Below the pieces are notes generated by a model. It ran no database searches. It was not told where the DNA came from and saw only the letters and a list, made by a program, of their open reading frames with translations. A program made the position numbers and the translations under genes. A stretch of DNA of 29,815 nt from an uncultured Clostridia bacterium (GTDB lineage: Bacteria; Bacillota; Clostridia; Lachnospirales; Lachnospiraceae), in contig CALZBV010000005.1 in NCBI GenBank assembly GCA_945622055.1, forward strand, positions 1 through 29,815, read 5' to 3'. Numbering within the stretch: the first letter of the stretch is position 1; every line of letters begins with the position of its first letter. Below, one piece after another: positions 11,973 through 19,256 of this stretch.

Positions 11973-13745
11973 CTACTCCCACTTCCACCCGGACTCATCC
12001 GTGCGGCTCTTTGCATTGGAGTTCTTCTTTTTGGATTTCTTCGGCCGTGCAGACGCTTCGGTCTCTGCCTTACGGGTGCGGGAGGCCTTACGCTCACGGG
12101 AGGTTTCCTTGTCCTTATTAACCTTATTGTCCTTATTGTCCTTACGGCTGACGCGTCTGCCGTCCGGCGTGCTGTTGGCGCGCTCTATGTGCATGCTGCG
12201 TCCCTTCATTTTCACGCTCTTCATTGCACGTACAACTTCCTCCGCGTATTCCTCCGGAACCTCAACAAAGGTATAATTATCATACATTTTGATTGAACCG
12301 ATCAGCTCGCCCGGCATGCCACTCTCTCCGGCGATTGCACCAACGATGTCACCCGGACGAATCCGGTCCTTTTTGCCGACATTGACAAACAGACGGGTAC
12401 GCTCCTCTCGGCCCTCTCCCTCGGAAAAGTCCAGTCCTTCCTCGGTCTGCTGCGCAAATCCAAACTCACCCATGGAGATTTTCAAAAGTGCCGCTGCCAT
12501 TTCGATTGCAGTGTAATCGGTCTCTTCCATATGCTTTTCAATCAGCTCCGCCATAGCCGTCAGCTCGCCACCGGCAATCAGCTCATCCACACGCGCCATC
12601 TGCTTTTCAGCCCGAATTGCGTTAATGTCATTTACCGACGGCACAGGGCGAACGTGAATTTTCGTGTTACAGTATTTCATGATATCCTTTAGCTTATAGA
12701 TTTCACGGCCAACAACCAGTGTATGGGAGGTTCCCACGCGTCCCGCACGTCCGGTTCTGCCAATCCGGTGCACGTAGTATTCATCATCCTGTGGCACATC
12801 GTAATTAAAAACTGCTTCTACATCATCCACGTCAATGCCTCTTGCTGCAACATCCGTTGCTACCAGAATATCCGTTTTTCCGTTGCGGAACGCCTCCATG
12901 ACACGGTCACGCTGCTGCTGCTTAAGATCGCCGTGCAGCCCTTCCGCAAAATAACCACGCAGCTGCAGCTCGGAAACCAGCTCATCCACCTGCTTTTTGG
13001 TGTTGCAAAAAACAAGCGCACGCTTCGGGTCATACAAATCAAACAGTCTGGAAAGCACCTCCGGCTTATTTTTCTGACGTACCTCATAGTAGTACTGCTC
13101 AATCTTCGGGACCGTAAGCTCCTTCTTTACCACACGGACAAGCTCCGCATCCCTCTGATACTTCTCCGCCAGTTCGAGAATCGGCTGTGGCATCGTTGCG
13201 GAAAACAGAAGTGTCTGGCGTTCCCCCGGAAGCTCCGATAAAATCACCTCAATATCCTCGCGGAAGCCCATATTAAGCATCTCATCCGCCTCATCCAGTG
13301 TTACCGTACGAACGGAATCCATTTTCAATGTATGACGGCGCATATGGTCCATCACGCGTCCCGGCGTGCCGATGATTACCTGCACACCGCCCTTTAAGGA
13401 GCGAATCTGGCGGTTGATATCCTGTCCGCCGTAAATCGGAAGCACCTTTACACCGTGCATGAATTTGGCAAGCTTACGAAGCTCCTCTGCCACCTGAATA
13501 GCGAGCTCTCTGGTCGGACAGAGGACCAGTGCCTGAAGTGAGCGGTCCTTCGGATCCACACACTGAAGCAGCGGAATCCCGAATGCCGCCGTTTTACCGG
13601 TTCCGGTCTGTGCCTGTCCAATCATGTCCCTTCCCGTCAGCACCACCGGAATTGCTGCTGCCTGAATCGGCGTCATTTCCTCAAATCCCATTTCCTCCAC
13701 TGCACGTAAAATTGCCGGTTTTAATTCTGTTTCATCAAATCTCAT
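11973..13745 (-). CDS. deaD: DEAD-box ATP-dependent RNA helicase (DeaD/CsdA type)
   Basis: A 590-residue RNA helicase. RecA domain 1 has the Q motif (T-P-I-Q), Walker A A-Q-T-G-T-G-K-T (45-52), P-T-R-E-L-A, G-T-P-G-R and D-E-A-D (151-154). S-A-T and H-R-I-G-R-T-G-R-A-G-R follow in the usual order. After a linker, a DbpA-like RNA-binding domain (about 465-540: R-L-F-V-N-V-G-K-K-D-R, with G-D-I-V-G-A-I) is followed by a Lys/Arg-rich disordered tail. This layout matches DeaD/CsdA, which acts in ribosome assembly and mRNA turnover, often in the cold. It starts 3 nt after the stop of the EAL gene, with its Shine-Dalgarno (AAAGGA) inside that gene, so the two are co-transcribed. Confidence 0.9.
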   Translation of the reverse strand: MRFDETELKPAILRAVEEMGFEEMTPIQAAAIPVVLTGRDMIGQAQTGTGKTAAFGIPLLQCVDPKDRSLQALVLCPTRELAIQVAEELRKLAKFMHGVKVLPIYGGQDINRQIRSLKGGVQVIIGTPGRVMDHMRRHTLKMDSVRTVTLDEADEMLNMGFREDIEVILSELPGERQTLLFSATMPQPILELAEKYQRDAELVRVVKKELTVPKIEQYYYEVRQKNKPEVLSRLFDLYDPKRALVFCNTKKQVDELVSELQLRGYFAEGLHGDLKQQQRDRVMEAFRNGKTDILVATDVAARGIDVDDVEAVFNYDVPQDDEYYVHRIGRTGRAGRVGTSHTLVVGREIYKLKDIMKYCNTKIHVRPVPSVNDINAIRAEKQMARVDELIAGGELTAMAELIEKHMEETDYTAIEMAAALLKISMGEFGFAQQTEEGLDFSEGEGREERTRLFVNVGKKDRIRPGDIVGAIAGESGMPGELIGSIKMYDNYTFVEVPEEYAEEVVRAMKSVKMKGRSMHIERANSTPDGRRVSRKDNKDNKVNKDKETSRERKASRTRKAETEASARPKKSKKKNSNAKSRTDESGWKWE

Positions 13746-13748
13746 CTT

Positions 13749-15557
13749 TTATTCCTTTTCTGTTTCTTTTTCATTGTTTTCATCCAAAAGCGCGCAAAAA
13801 TCCTTTTGGGAAAGCGGCTTTGAGAAGTAATACCCCTGAATGTAATCACAGCCCTGCTGTCTTAGAATACCAAGCTGTCCTTCTGTTTCCACACCCTCTG
13901 CAACAACCCTTGCACCGATGCTGTGTGCCATGCTGATAATTGCACTTACAATCGACCTTGTTGTTTCACTCTGTTCCAGCTTTTGCACAAATCCCATATC
14001 AATCTTGATAATGTCAAACCGAAACTCATCGATTGTGGAAAAGGAGGAATACCCGCTTCCAAAATCATCCAGAAGAATCGGAATCTCCATTTTCCGCAGC
14101 TCCAGCAGAGTCCGGTTTTCGCTGTCGGTAATTGCTGCACAGGCCGATTCCGTTATCTCGTATCGCTGATACTGCTTTGGAAGCGGCGACTCCTTAATGC
14201 TTCGTTCCAGCTCCTGAAGCATGCTTCCGTCATAAAAATCCATCCGGGACAGATTTACCGAAACCGGTAAAATCGGAAGCTTACGATTATAGCGGTATTC
14301 CAGCAGCTTTTTTACATGGTGTTCCACATACAAATCCACCTTGGAGATCATTCCTGTTTCCTCAAGCACCGGAACAAAACGTCCCGGGGAAATCATTCCA
14401 TGCTCCGGATGCTTCCAGCGCACCAGTGCCTCTGCAGATACCGGTTTTTCTGTTACCGCATCATAAACCGGCTGATAGAACACACGGAATTCCGAATTTT
14501 TCAGCGCTGCCTTTGCCCCCTCAATCAGCTCCGCATTGGAAACATAGTCCGCCGCCATCTCCTCACGAAATACCGCATACGGCTGGTTGTATTCATCCTG
14601 AATGTACTTCTCCGCAAGCTTTGCGCGGTCACACATCAGACCGACATCTGCAGAAGGATCCGTGATTTCATAAATACCGCAGCGCAGCAGCACACTAAAC
14701 TGTTTGCCGGAAAATTCATATTTCATACGCGCAAAACGTCCAAGCTTTGCAAGATTCAAACATTCTTTGCGAATCAGACAGACAAAATGGTCCCCTTCCA
14801 GTCTTGCAATAACCTCCGGCTGCAGGAAGGATTTCGCCAGCCGGCCCGGAATGCTCCGTAAAAGTTCATCTCCGCCCGATTGGGAAAACAGCTCATTGAT
14901 AACTTTAAAGCCCTTTAAATTCAGGAAAAGTATCGCATACTCTGTCGTTTTTGACTTTTGCGTGAGTCGCTGCTGTACATTCTGTACAAAACCGCTGCGG
15001 TTCAGTTCCCCGGTCAGTACATCACGCTCCAGATGCCGCTTCTCATAATTCCCCACAAGAAGATTTATCGTAAACGTCAGATTAACCCCGGCAATCAAAA
15101 ACGTACAGACCGTCGCTCCCAGCATGTCCTTCTCAGCTGCGCGGTCCAGGCTTGTGGAGTAAAACGAGGCATACACAATAAACCCTGCATCCATAAGCAG
15201 TGTTCCGAAGCAGACAGGAAACTTTGCTCTTCCCGGAACAAAAATCGCCAGACAAACGACACCAATCAGCATATACGGCAGACAGCTTCTCCCATATTCA
15301 TACACCAGCACGGGAAATTCTGTCAGACATAATATAGCAAGCAGCGTCAGCACGCAGGCTTGTGTATATCTTGTCTTTTTTTCGATAAAATAACCAAGAA
15401 AAATCAGAAATGTGCAGATGATACAGCAGACCGTCGGAACACTGAACCCGAACAAAATTGCATTTGCAACAGATCCAATGACGTTGGAAATTCCTCCGCT
15501 TAGCACAAATATATTGAATATTCTTCGTCGAAAATCAGTATGACTCAATTGTTTCAA
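13749..15557 (-). CDS. Membrane c-di-GMP phosphodiesterase: transmembrane region, degenerate GGDEF, intact EAL
   Basis: About 602 residues from the chosen start. Six or so transmembrane segments (about 10-170) are followed by a GGDEF domain whose active-site motif reads E-G-D-H-F and whose first metal Asp is Asn, so cyclase activity is unlikely. The EAL domain keeps S-A-E-A-L-V-R-W, S-V-N-L-S, Y-E-I-T-E-S, L-D-D-F-G-S-G-Y-S-S, K-I-D and A-E-G-V-E-T, so it should hydrolyse c-di-GMP. The degenerate GGDEF may bind GTP and tune the EAL, as in known hybrid proteins. I chose a TTG start at 15557 because AAGGAGG lies 8 nt upstream. An in-frame ATG at 15596 (13 codons longer) has no Shine-Dalgarno. 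It heads an operon with the RNA helicase. Confidence 0.85.
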   Translation of the reverse strand: MKQLSHTDFRRRIFNIFVLSGGISNVIGSVANAILFGFSVPTVCCIICTFLIFLGYFIEKKTRYTQACVLTLLAILCLTEFPVLVYEYGRSCLPYMLIGVVCLAIFVPGRAKFPVCFGTLLMDAGFIVYASFYSTSLDRAAEKDMLGATVCTFLIAGVNLTFTINLLVGNYEKRHLERDVLTGELNRSGFVQNVQQRLTQKSKTTEYAILFLNLKGFKVINELFSQSGGDELLRSIPGRLAKSFLQPEVIARLEGDHFVCLIRKECLNLAKLGRFARMKYEFSGKQFSVLLRCGIYEITDPSADVGLMCDRAKLAEKYIQDEYNQPYAVFREEMAADYVSNAELIEGAKAALKNSEFRVFYQPVYDAVTEKPVSAEALVRWKHPEHGMISPGRFVPVLEETGMISKVDLYVEHHVKKLLEYRYNRKLPILPVSVNLSRMDFYDGSMLQELERSIKESPLPKQYQRYEITESACAAITDSENRTLLELRKMEIPILLDDFGSGYSSFSTIDEFRFDIIKIDMGFVQKLEQSETTRSIVSAIISMAHSIGARVVAEGVETEGQLGILRQQGCDYIQGYYFSKPLSQKDFCALLDENNEKETEKE

Positions 15558-15634
15558 ATAACCTTCCTCCCTTCCCCGGCGAGGAAACACTTTCATTCGC
15601 GCATCACGATACTACCAATTCCTAAGGTCTCTTA

Positions 15635-15646
15635 CAGACATGTCTG
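15635..15646. promoter_or_regulatory. 12-bp palindrome in the EAL gene leader
   Basis: CAGACATGTCTG is a perfect palindrome about 18 bp downstream of the putative -10 (15664-15669) and 80 bp ahead of the TTG start. It could be an operator or a small hairpin; no regulator is linked to it. Confidence 0.3.
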
Positions 15647-15663
15647 CAAAAAACTCTCTTTCC

Positions 15664-15669
15664 ATTATA
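15664..15669 (-). promoter_or_regulatory. Extended -10 promoter of the EAL-helicase operon
   Basis: The minus strand reads TGCTATAAT, an extended -10 element with only a weak -35. Predicted start near 15657 gives a leader of about 100 nt. Confidence 0.5.
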
Positions 15670-15769
15670 GCATAAAATAACACAATTTTCTACCATTCCC
15701 CGCAAACTTACTATAATTTGGCAGTTTTCCCAGTAACCCGGCAGTTCCCTGTTCCCTTTTTGTCCGTCT

Positions 15770-15798
15770 TTGACAGATATCCGCACCTGTGCTATACT
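15770..15798 (+). promoter_or_regulatory. Promoter of the barnase-barstar pair
   Basis: TTGACA (15770-15775), 17-bp spacer, TATACT (15793-15798), about 30 bp before the AAAGGAGG of the RNase gene. Two GGCAGTT copies 20 bp apart (15720 and 15740) lie just upstream. Confidence 0.75.
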
Positions 15799-15829
15799 GA
15801 GCTGATGAAGTAATTTCAAAGGAGGCATT

Positions 15830-16678
15830 ATGAAACAGCTTACGCCAAAACAGAAAAAAACAATTTTATCCATTGTTTCCGTCATTGTTGTTCTTCTTTT
15901 CGCACTTATTTCCGGAAGAAGTCTTTCGGAAACAATCGGATTATTTACGGGCAGCAGTTCCGGTACAGAGCTCACAGCCACGCCAAAGCCGACGGAAGCG
16001 CTTTCGCCAACCGAAGAAGCCCAACCGACGATAACCGGGGAGGTCACTGTCACTCCGGGCATAACACCGACGGCAACACCTACCCCGGAGCCGACCGTCA
16101 CACCTACATCGGCCCCGACGGCAACTCCTACCCCGGAACCGACCGCCACACCTACGTCAGCCCCGACAGCTACTCCTACCCTGGAGCCGACCGCCACTCC
16201 TACGTCAGCCCCGACAGCTACTCCTACTCCGGAACCGACCGCCACTCCTACGTCAGCCCCGACAGCTACTCCTGCCCCGGAACCGACCGCCACTCCGAAG
16301 CCGACCAAGGCTCCGACACCGACCCCAGCCCCGGCAATTGACGAGAATGGCTCCTATACCTCGAAGGATGAGGTTGCACTGTATCTGCACACCTATCACA
16401 AGCTTCCGGGAAACTTCATTACCAAGAAGGAGGCAGAAGCACTTGGCTGGGTCAGCAGCAAAGGAAATCTCTGGGACGTTACCGACCATATGAGCATCGG
16501 TGGTGACTACTTTGGCAACTACGAGGGTAAGCTTCCGAAGAAAAGCGGGCGAAAATGGTATGAATGTGACATCAATTATCAGGGCGGCCGCCGTGGTGCG
16601 GAACGCATCCTGTTTTCCAATGATGGCTTGATTTATTACACGGACGATCACTACGAAACCTTTACGAAACTTTATTAG
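15830..16678 (+). CDS. Membrane-anchored barnase-type ribonuclease on a Thr-Pro repeat stalk
   Basis: A 282-residue exported RNase. Residues 11-28 are one hydrophobic segment after a Lys-rich start, a signal or signal-anchor with no lipobox. Residues 48-168 are a Thr-Pro-Glu-Ala stalk, including five 16-residue repeats (81-160). Residues 175-282 are a full barnase domain. It has Y-L-H-T-Y-H-K-L-P and I-T-K199-K-E-A (barnase Lys27), then E245 (Glu73) in E-C-D-I-N-Y, R255 (Arg83), R259 (Arg87) and H274 (His102) in D-D-H-Y-E-T-F. All key catalytic residues are present, so it should cleave RNA. AAAGGAGG lies 4 nt before the ATG. A barstar gene follows after 11 nt, protecting the cell. Role could be toxin, defence or nutrient scavenging; not decidable. 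Confidence 0.9.
   Translation: MKQLTPKQKKTILSIVSVIVVLLFALISGRSLSETIGLFTGSSSGTELTATPKPTEALSPTEEAQPTITGEVTVTPGITPTATPTPEPTVTPTSAPTATPTPEPTATPTSAPTATPTLEPTATPTSAPTATPTPEPTATPTSAPTATPAPEPTATPKPTKAPTPTPAPAIDENGSYTSKDEVALYLHTYHKLPGNFITKKEAEALGWVSSKGNLWDVTDHMSIGGDYFGNYEGKLPKKSGRKWYECDINYQGGRRGAERILFSNDGLIYYTDDHYETFTKLY
16070..16309 (+). repeat. 48-bp tandem repeat (five units) encoding the RNase stalk
   Basis: Five consecutive 48-bp units encode T-A-T-P-T-P-E-P-T-A-T-P-T-S-A-P with few changes; the last unit diverges. In-frame unit length means copy number could change stalk length without losing the RNase. Confidence 0.85.
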
Positions 16679-16689
16679 CGGAGAACCCT

Positions 16690-16977
16690 ATGACAAATTC
16701 GATTACACTGAACGGAAATAAAATGACCTCAAAGGAGGTGCTGCACCGGTATCTGGTGCGAAAGCTTACGCTTCCGGAATACTACGGCAATAATCTGGAT
16801 GCACTGCATGACTGCCTGACCGAGCTTTCCGAGGATGTTCATCTGGACGTTATTCACACGGACCGCATCCTTCACTGTCTGGATGCATACGGGGAAGGCT
16901 TTCTTGCCGTCCTGCGCGACAGTGCAGATGAAAACACACATCTTACGGTTTCCTTTTTCCCCGGAAACCGGGATTAA
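16690..16977 (+). CDS. Barstar-family ribonuclease inhibitor
   Basis: A 95-residue cytoplasmic inhibitor that blocks the co-encoded barnase-type RNase. The hallmark helix region L-P-E-Y-Y-G-N-N-L-D-A-L-H-D-C-L-T matches barstar L-P-E-Y-Y-G-E-N-L-D-A-L-W-D-C-L-T. D37 and D41 correspond to barstar Asp35 and Asp39, the residues that fill the barnase active site. Trp38 of barstar is His40 here, which may adapt it to its own partner. Length is close to barstar (about 90 residues). It starts 11 nt after the RNase stop with a GGAG Shine-Dalgarno, on the same transcript. The paired layout strongly supports both assignments. Confidence 0.9.
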   Translation: MTNSITLNGNKMTSKEVLHRYLVRKLTLPEYYGNNLDALHDCLTELSEDVHLDVIHTDRILHCLDAYGEGFLAVLRDSADENTHLTVSFFPGNRD

Positions 16978-16980
16978 TGC

Positions 16981-17030
16981 AAAAGAAAAAGGCATCCTGT
17001 CATCGGATTGATAGGATGTCTCTTTCTTTT
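16981..17030. terminator. Bidirectional terminator between barstar and the ABC permease
   Basis: GGCATCCT (16991-16998) pairs with AGGATGTC (17013-17020), with T-rich tracts on both strands. It lies 13 nt after the barstar stop and 38 nt after the stop of the converging ABC permease gene. Confidence 0.8.
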
Positions 17031-17058
17031 TCTATTAACTCATCTGTATGGAATTCTC

Positions 17059-18273
17059 TTATGCATTCAGCATAATCTTTTCGCTGTTAAATGCCTTTAC
17101 TACAAGGATTACAAAAATCAAACTGCATACAAGATTGCTTGCTGCGGAAAGACCGAACTGAACCAGTGAAAGCTCATTGGTCATAATTCCCTGAATGGAA
17201 AGCGCCGTTCCGTATACCGGAATTGCGTAGTTGAAAATCGGGGTCTTCATTCCGCTGCTGAACATCGTCATCATACCTGCAATCAGAACTACCATGTAAA
17301 CCGGCATTACAAAGGTCTGTGCTTCCTTTGTGTTTCTTGCAAAAGCAGAGATAAAGCAGAGAAGCGCAACATAAATCAATACCAGACTTGCCATCAGGGC
17401 CAGCAGCTCAATTACCTGAAGCGGAGATACCGAAAAGTTCGAAAGGGCGTCTCCGTCCGCACCTGCCATAGTCTTCATCATGCTCGGCATGGAAACAAGC
17501 ATCGATACTGCATAGACCGCAGAAGAAATCAGGGACAGAAGCGAAAGAGCAAGAATCTTGCCGGAGATAATGCCGGTACGCTTTACCGGTGTAATCAGCA
17601 TACTTGCCATCGTTCCGCGCTCCTTCTCACCGGCAACGGCGTCCACACAAAGTCCCATTGCACTGGAGAACAGCATGAAGGTAATCAGGTATGGAAGCAT
17701 CATTGCAAGGAACTGGCCGTTTGCCTTATCCTCGTTCTGAATCAGGTCTTCCTTCGTTTCAAACACCTGCAGACTCTCAAGGTCATTGAAACGGGTCTGC
17801 AGAAGCTGGGCCTCCATAGCGGCAAGAACCGTACTGCAGAACTTCGAATTGGCAGCTGAGGAGTAATTCTCGGTCGAGTTATAGGAAACCGTAACCGACG
17901 GAATTGCATCTCCTGCGTTCTGATAGGACGCAAATTTTTCAAGGAAATCCTTTTCAAATACCACCAAAAGGTCAACCTCACCGGAAAGGATCTGGTCCTT
18001 ATATTCCGTCACACTGTCCCCATCGTTCAAATAAGTAATCTTTGCATTTTCGTTATACTTCACTGCATCAACCAGTGCCTGCATTCCCTCCGGTGCATTC
18101 TGGATATATACAATGCTCTCGTGCTCTTCCACATCACTGATCATTCCGCTCATCAGCTGCCCCAGCAGGGCATAAATACCGATTACCATAATCGCCGGAA
18201 GAATAAACATGCTGAAAATCATCTTTTTGTCGCCAAGTACGCGCACCATTTCTTTTTTAAATATTTCTTTCAT
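17059..18273 (-). CDS. ABC-2 type permease (NatB-like exporter subunit)
   Basis: A 404-residue membrane subunit of an ABC exporter. One N-terminal transmembrane segment (about 20-40) is followed by a large extracytoplasmic region (about 45-185). Five or six further transmembrane segments follow, including the cytoplasmic G-E-K-E-R-G-T motif (about residue 215) typical of NatB/ABC-2 permeases. NatAB in Bacillus exports Na+; related systems export drugs or peptides, so the substrate is open. Its ATG follows directly on the TAA of the ATPase gene, with GGAGG inside that gene. Expression should follow the palindrome-covered promoter at 19141-19169. Confidence 0.85.
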   Translation of the reverse strand: MKEIFKKEMVRVLGDKKMIFSMFILPAIMVIGIYALLGQLMSGMISDVEEHESIVYIQNAPEGMQALVDAVKYNENAKITYLNDGDSVTEYKDQILSGEVDLLVVFEKDFLEKFASYQNAGDAIPSVTVSYNSTENYSSAANSKFCSTVLAAMEAQLLQTRFNDLESLQVFETKEDLIQNEDKANGQFLAMMLPYLITFMLFSSAMGLCVDAVAGEKERGTMASMLITPVKRTGIISGKILALSLLSLISSAVYAVSMLVSMPSMMKTMAGADGDALSNFSVSPLQVIELLALMASLVLIYVALLCFISAFARNTKEAQTFVMPVYMVVLIAGMMTMFSSGMKTPIFNYAIPVYGTALSIQGIMTNELSLVQFGLSAASNLVCSLIFVILVVKAFNSEKIMLNA

Positions 18274-19050
18274 TTATTTTTCCTCCTTATGATGCTCCTT
18301 GTAGAGATCGAAGAATGCATCCTCTAAGTCCTTTGCCTGTGTTGCTTCCAAAATCTCATTCAGAGTTCCCTCAATTACCTTTTTACCATCGATAATTACG
18401 CCGATTCTGTCACAAAGCTTTTCTGCCTCGGACATAATGTGCGTGGAAATGATGACCAGCTTGCCCTCGTCCCGAAGCTTTAACAGAAGGTCAGTCACGT
18501 TTCTTGCGGTAATGATATCCAGTCCGCTCGTCGGTTCATCGAAGATGACAACCTTCGGATCATGCACCAGACTGACAGCAATCGAGGCCTTCTGCTTCAT
18601 ACCGGTGGACAGCTCCTCGATTTTCTTATTTTCAAACTCGGAAATCCCGAAGTAATCAAACAGCTCCTTGCGGCGCTTCTCAATCGTTTCATCGTCAACC
18701 CCGTGCAGCTTCCCGAAAAACTGGAACATGTACTTCGGAGAAAAGTGCGGGTCAAGCTTAATCTCATTGGTCAGAAGGCAGATGTTCTTTCGAACCTCCT
18801 CGCCCTGTGTTATGGTGTCATAGCCACAGACGCTTACGCTTCCCTCACTCGGCTTTAACAGCGTTGCCACGCAGCGAAGGGTGGTCGTCTTTCCTGCACC
18901 GTTCGGTCCGAGTAATCCGTAAATCTCACCCGGTCTCGCGGTCAGAGAAATGTTATCTGCTGCACGCTTGATTGTTTCCTTCGTTTTAAGCTCCTGCATT
19001 TTCTTTTTACTTAGCTTATAAACCTTGGTTAAATTTTTAATTTCAATCAT
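18274..19050 (-). CDS. ABC transporter ATP-binding protein (NatA-like)
   Basis: A 258-residue ATPase powering the adjacent ABC-2 permease. Walker A G-P-N-G-A-G-K-T (48-55), signature L-S-T-G-M-K-Q (147-153), Walker B V-V-I-F-D-E-P (167-173), D-loop S-G-L-D and H-loop H204 are all present, so it should be active. The signature L-S-T-G-M-K-Q is typical of the NatA group. I chose the ATG at 19050, with GGAG 7 nt upstream; the TTG two codons earlier lies too close to the Shine-Dalgarno. The pair forms a two-gene operon with no linked regulator gene. Confidence 0.9.
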   Translation of the reverse strand: MIEIKNLTKVYKLSKKKMQELKTKETIKRAADNISLTARPGEIYGLLGPNGAGKTTTLRCVATLLKPSEGSVSVCGYDTITQGEEVRKNICLLTNEIKLDPHFSPKYMFQFFGKLHGVDDETIEKRRKELFDYFGISEFENKKIEELSTGMKQKASIAVSLVHDPKVVIFDEPTSGLDIITARNVTDLLLKLRDEGKLVIISTHIMSEAEKLCDRIGVIIDGKKVIEGTLNEILEATQAKDLEDAFFDLYKEHHKEEK

Positions 19051-19111
19051 ATCCAAACTCCTCTCTTTGTTCTTACGCCTCTGTGCTCCATGGTTTCACG
19101 TCCGGCGTTCC

Positions 19112-19151
19112 GTACATATACTGTGTATGTTCATATATACAGTATATGTAC
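19112..19151. promoter_or_regulatory. Large inverted repeat covering the ABC exporter promoter
   Basis: Perfect 13-bp arms GTACATATACTGT (19112-19124) and ACAGTATATGTAC (19139-19151) flank a 14-bp partly symmetric centre. The right arm contains the whole -10 box, so a bound dimer would block transcription. The layout resembles operators of GntR/YtrA-type or TetR-type regulators of ABC exporters, but none is encoded nearby. Confidence 0.65.
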
Positions 19152-19169
19152 ACCTTATTGTTTTGTCAA
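19141..19169 (-). promoter_or_regulatory. Promoter of the NatAB-like operon
   Basis: TTGACA (19164-19169), a 17-bp spacer and TATACT (19141-19146) on the minus strand, followed by a leader of about 85 nt. Between here and the stop of the next gene at 19257 I see no gene; a weak GC-rich hairpin with a T-run near 19192-19215 may terminate the DUF2339 gene. Confidence 0.75.
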
Positions 19170-19256
19170 GTATTATTTTACAATTTTCCGAAAAAAAGGA
19201 AATTCCGCTTCCCGTTCCGGATCCCAATTACCGCAAATGCATTATTGTTCTCTGCT

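Noticed and set aside
15558..15660. c-di-GMP riboswitch in the leader of the EAL gene
   Set aside because: The conserved GEMM core sequence is not present; only a 12-bp palindrome and a GC-rich start region are seen.
15622..16308. Minus-strand 228-residue open frame rich in Gly and Val
   Set aside because: It is the antisense shadow of the Thr-Pro repeat region of the RNase gene, without a ribosome-binding site.
16070..16309. CRISPR-like array
   Set aside because: Repeats are directly adjacent 48-bp units without spacers and lie inside a coding region.
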